Source: an uncultured Alphaproteobacteria bacterium (GTDB taxonomy: Bacteria; Pseudomonadota; Alphaproteobacteria; Micropepsales; Micropepsaceae). From it: a stretch of 5,236 nt of DNA. A program made the translations under genes and the position numbers. Under the pieces are notes generated by a model that was not told the origin of the DNA, searched no databases, and saw only the letters and a program-made list of their open reading frames with translations. Positions within the stretch are counted from its first letter, which is position 1; each line of letters begins with the position of its first letter. Shown here piece after piece: positions 1 to 3,991 of this stretch. The stretch lies in NCBI GenBank assembly GCA_937942205.1, contig CALDFO010000248.1:1-5236 (forward strand), written 5' to 3'.

Positions 1-109
1 GATCCAAAGCCGCGCGATTGGATAGTTGCAGTAAGCCTCGGGCAGCGATAGGCGCGCCCTCAGGCTGAGCTTCCACAAACTCCAAGACTTTCTTCGTAAG
101 CGTGCTCAT
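1..109 (-). CDS. AbiEi/DUF6088-type antitoxin, N-terminal fragment (runs off window)
   Basis: The first 36 codons of a gene leaving the window at position 1. The peptide starts MSTLTKKVLEFVEAQPEGAP and continues into a segment with RGLLQLSNRAALD at residues 24-36. This resembles the N-terminal winged-helix region of AbiEi/DUF6088 antitoxins, where a short basic helix is followed by a GAP motif and then a LxxLxxRAAVDQALSRL-like recognition helix. In that family the antitoxin binds inverted repeats in its own promoter and is paired with an AbiEii nucleotidyltransferase toxin. The ATG is supported by GGAG at 118-121, eight bases upstream, and by the promoter/operator just behind it. The gene has the same orientation as the trb operon but is separated by 174 nt and has its own promoter, so it is probably an independent cargo module. 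The toxin gene is not visible. The family call rests on remembered resemblance of a short fragment. Confidence 0.68.
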   Translation of the reverse strand, partial: MSTLTKKVLEFVEAQPEGAPIAARGLLQLSNRAALD

Positions 110-117
110 GGGTTTTT

Positions 118-121
118 CTCC
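118..121 (-). promoter_or_regulatory. Shine-Dalgarno of the antitoxin gene
   Basis: GGAG on the minus strand, eight bases (AAAAACCC) before the ATG at 109. It begins immediately after the operator's left arm, so the predicted 5' leader is very short. Confidence 0.65.
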
Positions 122-151
122 GTGTCAGAAACATACGCTTTTATCTGACAC
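122..151. promoter_or_regulatory. Inverted-repeat operator overlapping the antitoxin promoter
   Basis: Perfect 8-bp arms GTGTCAGA (122-129) and TCTGACAC (144-151) are separated by 14 bases; the whole element is 30 bp. One arm lies in the spacer between the -35 and -10 boxes. The other lies just downstream of the -10, across the expected start site. A protein bound to both arms would cover the -10 box, so this is best read as an autorepression operator. AbiEi-type antitoxins are known to repress their own operons by binding inverted repeats, which fits the gene downstream. Confidence 0.7.
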
Positions 152-158
152 TTTTCAA
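130..158 (-). promoter_or_regulatory. sigma70-like promoter of the antitoxin gene
   Basis: Read on the minus strand, a -35 element TTGAAA (153-158) is separated by exactly 17 bases from a -10 element TATGTT (130-135). The transcript would start near position 122-124, about 14 nt before the ATG. The -35 matches the consensus TTGACA at five of six positions. Spacing is ideal, and the promoter lies directly ahead of a good ribosome binding site and start codon. Confidence 0.65.
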
Positions 159-283
159 GGATGAGCTCAGAACTTTTTTTCCTTATATATCAAAGTTTTA
201 CTTGGGCACCGGTGCGCCTTGGCCCGAAATTCAACCAGGTTTGTGAGGCAGGCGCTCAGGCCGCACTGGGAACCCGCGCATGG

Positions 284-517
284 CTATTTGGATGGCGCCA
301 AGAGGCGTAACAGGGATGCCACACGCACCAGCCGCCGCCTGCCAATGAGGATCGATTCCACAGCCCCTCCATCGATCAGCTCGTAAAGCTTTGTGCGCCC
401 AAATCCGGCCGCACTACACGCCTCGGAAACTGTACACGTAGGCCTCTCTTCAAAGCGGATCGGAGGCCTTGCGTATCCTTGCGACTTCGATCCAGAAGAA
501 TGAGATTGGGGTTTCAT
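284..517 (-). CDS. Small helix-turn-helix (excisionase/MerR-like) DNA-binding protein
   Basis: A 77-residue protein. After a polar N-terminal 25 residues comes an HTH_17-type domain spanning about residues 28-73: TVSEAC (29-34), the turn and recognition helix GFGRTKLYELI (38-48), then a wing-like segment with IGRRRLVR (58-65) and a final short helix. This is the usual layout of 'excisionase family DNA-binding' proteins, which act as recombination directionality factors or as transcription regulators. A longer in-frame reading from 625 exists, but ATG 517 is chosen because AAGGAGG at 524-530 lies six bases upstream and because only one base separates it from the stop of the DUF736 gene. Being last in the operon, it would be made together with the transfer apparatus. 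No integrase gene is visible, so excision control versus transcriptional control cannot be decided. Confidence 0.8.
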   Translation of the reverse strand: MKPQSHSSGSKSQGYARPPIRFEERPTCTVSEACSAAGFGRTKLYELIDGGAVESILIGRRRLVRVASLLRLLAPSK

Positions 518-518
518 T

Positions 519-842
519 TCAAGCCTCCTTTTCGGCACGCCGGTTCCACACAAGATGGGCCTCAACGCCCACAGTCGGCTCGAACAAGGTCGCGGTGATG
601 GGCTGCGGCAATCCTGGATCATCAAGCTTCACCGGAAAGTATGACTTCCCAGTCCGGCTGGTTCGCCTTGGCCACACAGCCCCCAGCTCTGCCTTGCCTG
701 CCAAAACCCTGAAGATCGGCGCAGCATCTGATGCCCGATCATCATTGGGAACGAGCCGTACCGCACGATTTATGGACAGTGTGCGAATTGCACCCTCCCA
801 CCCGCCTTCTTTGGTCGGCTTAAGAACAGCGATAATACCCAT
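519..842 (-). CDS. DUF736 family protein
   Basis: A 107-residue protein recognisable as DUF736 from its ordered motifs: WEGAIRTL (15-22), VRLVP (28-32), SDAAPIFRV (38-46), GAVW (54-57), KLDDP (72-76) with a proline-flanked strand after it, and a final LVW (97-99). Its length is typical of the family. DUF736 proteins are small, predicted mostly beta, have no established biochemical function, and are common on plasmids and integrative elements of Proteobacteria. Translation begins three bases after the DUF2274 stop. The only Shine-Dalgarno candidate is a distant AGGA at 854-857, so translation probably depends on coupling. The protein has no signal peptide or membrane segment and is expected to be cytoplasmic. 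The family assignment is confident; a role in conjugation is inferred only from its position in the trb operon. Confidence 0.85.
   Translation of the reverse strand: MGIIAVLKPTKEGGWEGAIRTLSINRAVRLVPNDDRASDAAPIFRVLAGKAELGAVWPRRTSRTGKSYFPVKLDDPGLPQPITATLFEPTVGVEAHLVWNRRAEKEA
524..530 (-). promoter_or_regulatory. Shine-Dalgarno deciding the HTH gene start
   Basis: AAGGAGG on the minus strand, six bases before ATG 517 and inside the last codons of the DUF736 gene. It fixes the start at 517 rather than at the longer in-frame opening at 625. Confidence 0.8.
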
Positions 843-845
843 GGA

Positions 846-1088
846 TCAATTCGTCCTGTCTGAGGCATCACTGGTGCGACGCCTCCGCGCGCCTCTGAAG
901 CTGCGGTCCCCATCCAGAAATTGCTCCAGCATGAACGGAATCAGATCGCTCACCTTTTCCGCGTCGCCATAAGCGCCTTTGTAGGCGTCGGCATAGGCGT
1001 CCAGCTTCTTGTTCAGATTTGGGCTCACCGTGATGGCAATCTTTACCGGCTTGCGATCGGGCAGTTTGGCTAGCTTGAGTTCGGACAT
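846..1088 (-). CDS. DUF2274 family protein, trb-operon accessory
   Basis: An 80-residue protein with the DUF2274 pattern: LKLAKLPDRKPVKI (4-17), a helix LNKKLDAYADAY (25-36), a second helix SDLIPFMLEQFLDGDRSF (47-64), and a basic tail GARRRR (66-71). In many alpha- and other proteobacterial elements a DUF2274 gene directly follows trbI, as it does here. Its function is unknown. The strand-helix-helix order (KIAITV, then two helices) resembles a ribbon-helix-helix DNA-binding fold; this is inference from the pattern. ATG 1088 is chosen over an upstream in-frame opening at 1157 because AAGGAG (1095-1100) lies six bases before it and because the longer form would overlap trbI by about 58 nt. The Shine-Dalgarno overlaps the final base of the trbI stop codon. 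Confidence 0.85.
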   Translation of the reverse strand: MSELKLAKLPDRKPVKIAITVSPNLNKKLDAYADAYKGAYGDAEKVSDLIPFMLEQFLDGDRSFRGARRRRTSDASDRTN

Positions 1089-1094
1089 GAGCTT

Positions 1095-1100
1095 CTCCTT
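1095..1100 (-). promoter_or_regulatory. Shine-Dalgarno deciding the DUF2274 start
   Basis: AAGGAG on the minus strand, starting at the last base of the trbI TGA stop and six bases before ATG 1088. This arrangement couples DUF2274 translation to trbI termination. Confidence 0.8.
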
Positions 1101-2302
1101 CAACCTCTGTAGGGACGCAAAACAAGGTCTTTGTGGACGATGACGCGCAATGGCCATCCCGGCCGAACCTTGATCGTCGGCTGGATATTCAGGTTCTTTT
1201 GCGTAATCTGCTGGCCCGCTTGGTTCACACTGTCTTGGGTCGAATTTCGGATCGACAGCAGTAGATCGCTCTGGCCGCTGATCGCGAGCTGGCTACCGAC
1301 GCCTAGCAGCGTCGAAATCGCGACACCTTTGATGAGCTGCCAGGTGTGGTAATCCACCTGATCTTCAAGCCCGGAATATCCTGCGGTGTCGGTTGCCGGC
1401 AAATTGTCGATCTGGATCGACGACCCGTCCGGCATGATAATCCTTTGCCACACCACCAGGGCCCGGCTCTGCCCGAACGCCACGACGGAATCATAGGTGC
1501 CTACGAGCCGCGAACCCTGCGGGATCAGCAGAATGCTGCCGGTCACGGTGTCAAAGATATTCTGACTGATCTGCGCGACCACCATTCCGGGAAGGTCGGA
1601 GTCGAGCCCTGTGATAAGGCTGGCCGAGATTAGCGTTCCGGCCATGACTTGGTATGGCGAGATCGGGTCTTGGATGTGGTGGGGATTGTAAATGCTCCTG
1701 CCGTCGGTCGCATTGAGAAAATCGAGCTTGCGGCCGGCATTGGCGGGATCGCGCATGGGGTCCAGCGCAAGCGTGGCACTCGGCGGCATTGCGGGTGTCG
1801 GTTCTGCAAAGCTGGCACCGCTGGGCGTTGCACTACTGCTGCGTCCGGCCGATGGATTGAAGAAGATTCCGCCTTCTTTCGCCTGGCGAGACAGTTGCGC
1901 CAGACGCAATTCCTCCGCTCGCGCGGCTTCGGCCTCAGATCCTGGCCCTGATGCGGGAAGTCCCAGCCCTTGGCGGGCCCGTAGTTCTGCGCGACCAAGG
2001 TCGCCGGGCAGCGGTGCGCCCAGTACCGGGGGGACTTTGTCATAGCCGGTTGGCAGGCCGGCGAGCCCGTCCGCCTTCGGCTTCCGGTCGGTGCTATAAA
2101 GCTCCTGGCCGGTAACATTGCGCTTCGCCGATTCGCCTAAGGCAAGCCAGGTCGCTGCGAACACCAGCAGCGCCGTTCCGCCCAGCACAGCAATAACAAC
2201 CTTCCGCTTGAACCGCGTCACGGGGCGCGGATGGGCCCGAAGCACCAGGTTCTCGGGGTCCACTTTCGGGCCGGCACCGGCCGGAATTGCCGCGTCGCTC
2301 AT
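1100..2302 (-). CDS. trbI: TrbI, VirB10-like conjugal transfer protein
   Basis: A complete 400-residue VirB10/TrbI protein. In the mating-pair-formation type IV secretion system it is anchored in the inner membrane, crosses the periplasm and contributes to the outer-membrane pore. A short cytoplasmic N-terminus with basic FKRK (31-34) precedes a single membrane segment at about 35-55. A linker rich in Pro, Ala and Gly covers about 75-190. The conserved C-terminal beta-barrel domain begins near YNPHHIQDPISPYQVMAGT (205-223) and includes DTVTGSILLIPQGSRLVGTY (251-270), QSRALVVWQRIIMPDG (278-293) and the end PGWPLRVIVHKDLVLRPY (381-398). The amphipathic stretch at about 311-345 corresponds to the antenna region that forms the outer-membrane channel in VirB10. 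The start lies two bases after the trbG stop and lacks a clear Shine-Dalgarno, so coupled re-initiation is likely. No truncation is seen. Confidence 0.96.
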   Translation of the reverse strand: MSDAAIPAGAGPKVDPENLVLRAHPRPVTRFKRKVVIAVLGGTALLVFAATWLALGESAKRNVTGQELYSTDRKPKADGLAGLPTGYDKVPPVLGAPLPGDLGRAELRARQGLGLPASGPGSEAEAARAEELRLAQLSRQAKEGGIFFNPSAGRSSSATPSGASFAEPTPAMPPSATLALDPMRDPANAGRKLDFLNATDGRSIYNPHHIQDPISPYQVMAGTLISASLITGLDSDLPGMVVAQISQNIFDTVTGSILLIPQGSRLVGTYDSVVAFGQSRALVVWQRIIMPDGSSIQIDNLPATDTAGYSGLEDQVDYHTWQLIKGVAISTLLGVGSQLAISGQSDLLLSIRNSTQDSVNQAGQQITQKNLNIQPTIKVRPGWPLRVIVHKDLVLRPYRG

Positions 2303-2304
2303 GG

Positions 2305-3294
2305 CTATCGGGCCTGTGCCGTCCGCGTGGGAGCGGTGCGCTTGATTTTGACCACTTGCTGGCGATCCTGGCCGGCCCGAAGCTCCGCCTGGGTAAAGAG
2401 CTGATCAACGACATAATAAGTGCCGCGCACGCGGTAATTGACCAGGTCCTGACCTCCATTTGCGCCTGAAACAAAGAGAGGCGGCGCTTCACCTTTCGTC
2501 AGCGCGTTTGGAAATTCAATGAACACGCGCGTGCCGTCGTCAAAAGCCCGAACCGGCTTCCACGCAACATTGTCGCCGGCGATGCTGTAGTTGAAGTTGA
2601 GCTTGTCGAGCGCCGGCAGCGTGTCGAGGGGCGATACCGGCGCAGCCGCCGCAGCAGCCTGCTTCACGAGATTGTCTTGGGGGTAGGTCCAGGACAGCGC
2701 CGCCATGAAGGTCTCGCGCGTGCTTTGCAGTTCCAGATGGTAGCTGCGACGGTCCGTGGTGATGACGAGATTGGTTTTGAGACCGGCTGCGAAGGGCTTC
2801 GCCAGCACATGCACGCGCTTGGTCGGGCCCGAACCGCTGGTCGTGTCGCCCACCACCCATCGGGTCGTATCCCCCGCCGATATGGCGGTGAGGTTTTCGC
2901 CAGGTTCGAGCGCGATATCGCTCACCATTTGCGGTGCGGCGTATAGCCGATAAATCGCGCCGTCAGAGTAATTGTAGACTTGATTGGCATTGATATAGCC
3001 GTCGGTTGTGGGCTCCTGCAAAGCGGACGTATTTGCTGCGGCGACGCGCTGCGCCGGCGTCTTGGACTTGGCTTTCGGTGGCGCGGCAACCGGCAGTGTG
3101 GGCACCGCCACCACTGTGGAGACCGGGAGCGACTGGACAAATGCCGCGGGAATAATGCGCGGCACGGGCTCCTCCTGGAGCTGGGCCGCCTGCAGTTGCG
3201 GCGGATCATTGCGCAGGAAGGATGGCATCCAAGCGCAAGCAGAAAGGCTGATCGTCAACGGAACGAAGAAGGCGGCGCGTGTGACAGCATGCAT
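2305..3294 (-). CDS. trbG: TrbG, VirB9-like outer-membrane core protein with lipobox
   Basis: A 329-residue TrbG/VirB9/CagX-type protein, the periplasmic and outer-membrane ring component that docks with TrbI. The N-terminus is a short export signal ending in LSAC (17-20) followed by Ala-Trp, which fits a lipoprotein signal with Cys20 acylated and outer-membrane sorting. A Pro/Ala/Gln-rich linker covers about 30-95. The conserved region holds IYRLYAAPQMVSDIALEPGE (114-133), WVVGD (146-150), KTNLVITTDRRSYHLEL (173-189) and, in the C-terminal lobe, NYSIAGDNVAWKP (235-247), DDGTRVFIEFP (252-262) and a final YYVVDQLF (293-300). An alanine run (213-218) lies between the lobes. ATG 3294 is preferred over the in-frame TTG at 3309 because AAGGAG (3301-3306) is six bases upstream of the ATG and lies downstream of the TTG. 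The gene follows trbF by 11 nt. Confidence 0.95.
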   Translation of the reverse strand: MHAVTRAAFFVPLTISLSACAWMPSFLRNDPPQLQAAQLQEEPVPRIIPAAFVQSLPVSTVVAVPTLPVAAPPKAKSKTPAQRVAAANTSALQEPTTDGYINANQVYNYSDGAIYRLYAAPQMVSDIALEPGENLTAISAGDTTRWVVGDTTSGSGPTKRVHVLAKPFAAGLKTNLVITTDRRSYHLELQSTRETFMAALSWTYPQDNLVKQAAAAAAPVSPLDTLPALDKLNFNYSIAGDNVAWKPVRAFDDGTRVFIEFPNALTKGEAPPLFVSGANGGQDLVNYRVRGTYYVVDQLFTQAELRAGQDRQQVVKIKRTAPTRTAQAR

Positions 3295-3300
3295 GATAAG

Positions 3301-3306
3301 CTCCTT
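3301..3306 (-). promoter_or_regulatory. Shine-Dalgarno deciding the trbG start
   Basis: AAGGAG on the minus strand, six bases before ATG 3294, beginning on the last base of the trbF TGA stop. It rules out the TTG at 3309, which lies upstream of this site. Confidence 0.85.
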
Positions 3307-3989
3307 CAATTGTCGAGTTCGCGGGACCAGCTCAAGGCATTGACGTAAAGACCGAGCGGGTTGCGCTTGAGGGTTTCGGCGGTGGATGGCGTTTTGGTCA
3401 CGACTGTCAGGATGGACGTCCAGCGCTCGGTCTTGACGGCGGCACCATGCTCAAAAGCCTGCTCCGTCCATTTCACCTGGAAAGACTTGTCGGACACCCG
3501 CACGACGCTGTTGATCTGGACGGATACCGTGCGCTGGCCGATTGCTTTGAACGGGTCATTGGCTTGAGCGAACTGATTGAGCGCAACCGCGCCGCGATCC
3601 GTGGCGTAGTCGTAGGCCTCTAGCCAGTTATGGCGCACCACCACCGGGTCCGAACTCAAGCTGCGCACATCGGTGATGAAGCGTCCCAGGTACCAAGCGA
3701 TCTCCGCATCGGTTGGGACATAGTTCTGCACGGCGGGCGCCACGGCCTGTACCGCGCCAAACTTATCGACCTGCACGACATAGGGTGTGACGCGGCTCTG
3801 CACCGATTGCCATGCGAGCGCAGCGCTGAGGCAGAGCGTCAGCCCCAACCCACCAAAGGCCATCAGCCGCCAGTTTCGGGCCTGAACCCGCGCCGATCCG
3901 ATCCGGTCGTCCCACACCTGCGCGGCCCGCTGGTAGGGCGTGGCGGGCTCGGGGGTCAGGCCGTAGCGCTGTATCGGGCGTCGGAACAT
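3306..3989 (-). CDS. trbF: TrbF, VirB8-like conjugal transfer protein
   Basis: A 227-residue VirB8/TrbF protein, a bitopic inner-membrane assembly factor of the type IV secretion system that contacts VirB9- and VirB10-like partners. The cytoplasmic N-terminus contains TPYQRAAQVWDDRIGSARVQ (17-36), typical of TrbF. A single membrane segment runs at about 41-60 (LMAFGGLGLTLCLSAALAW), and the periplasmic VirB8 domain follows. Visible landmarks are TPYVVQVDKFG (68-78), DAEIAWYLGRFITDVRSL (94-111), NWLEAYDYAT (121-130), VKWTEQ (172-177) and the conserved NPLGLYV (210-216) near the end, corresponding to the NPxG motif of VirB8. ATG 3989 is chosen over an in-frame TTG at 3995 because AAGGAGG (3997-4003) sits seven bases before the ATG. 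The gene begins two bases after the trbL stop. Confidence 0.95.
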   Translation of the reverse strand: MFRRPIQRYGLTPEPATPYQRAAQVWDDRIGSARVQARNWRLMAFGGLGLTLCLSAALAWQSVQSRVTPYVVQVDKFGAVQAVAPAVQNYVPTDAEIAWYLGRFITDVRSLSSDPVVVRHNWLEAYDYATDRGAVALNQFAQANDPFKAIGQRTVSVQINSVVRVSDKSFQVKWTEQAFEHGAAVKTERWTSILTVVTKTPSTAETLKRNPLGLYVNALSWSRELDN

Positions 3990-3991
3990 GG

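Larger units (their letters stand above)
110..283. other. Intergenic region between the trb operon and the antitoxin gene
   Basis: This 174-nt non-coding stretch holds the antitoxin promoter and operator at its low-coordinate end and an AT-rich patch at about 152-204. It also has a 10-bp palindrome GCACCGGTGC at 206-215. A weak inverted repeat AACTTT (171-176) / AAAGTT (192-197) flanks a TATATA core. No convincing rho-independent terminator for the trb operon is present. The switch from GC-rich coding DNA to AT-rich DNA suggests a module boundary. Confidence 0.6.

Noticed and set aside
206..215. GCACCGGTGC palindrome as a rho-independent terminator for the trb operon
   Set aside because: The palindrome leaves room for only about three stem pairs with a loop, and on the minus strand it is followed by CAAGTAAAAC rather than a T tract.
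167..283. In-frame open extension of 38 codons after the HTH stop (TAG at 284-286)
   Set aside because: Readthrough would add a tail without recognisable motif, partly from the AT-rich spacer. The HTH domain is complete before the stop, so the continuity is most likely chance.
519..625. Longer N-terminus for the HTH protein starting at 625
   Set aside because: The extra 36 residues overlap the DUF736 coding end, look like out-of-frame translation rich in Arg, Pro and Cys, and the strong Shine-Dalgarno at 524-530 points to ATG 517.
469..972. A 167-codon plus-strand open frame
   Set aside because: It lies antisense across the HTH, DUF736 and DUF2274 genes, has no recognisable domain and shows mixed composition. 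The minus-strand proteins have clear family motifs, so this is a shadow frame.
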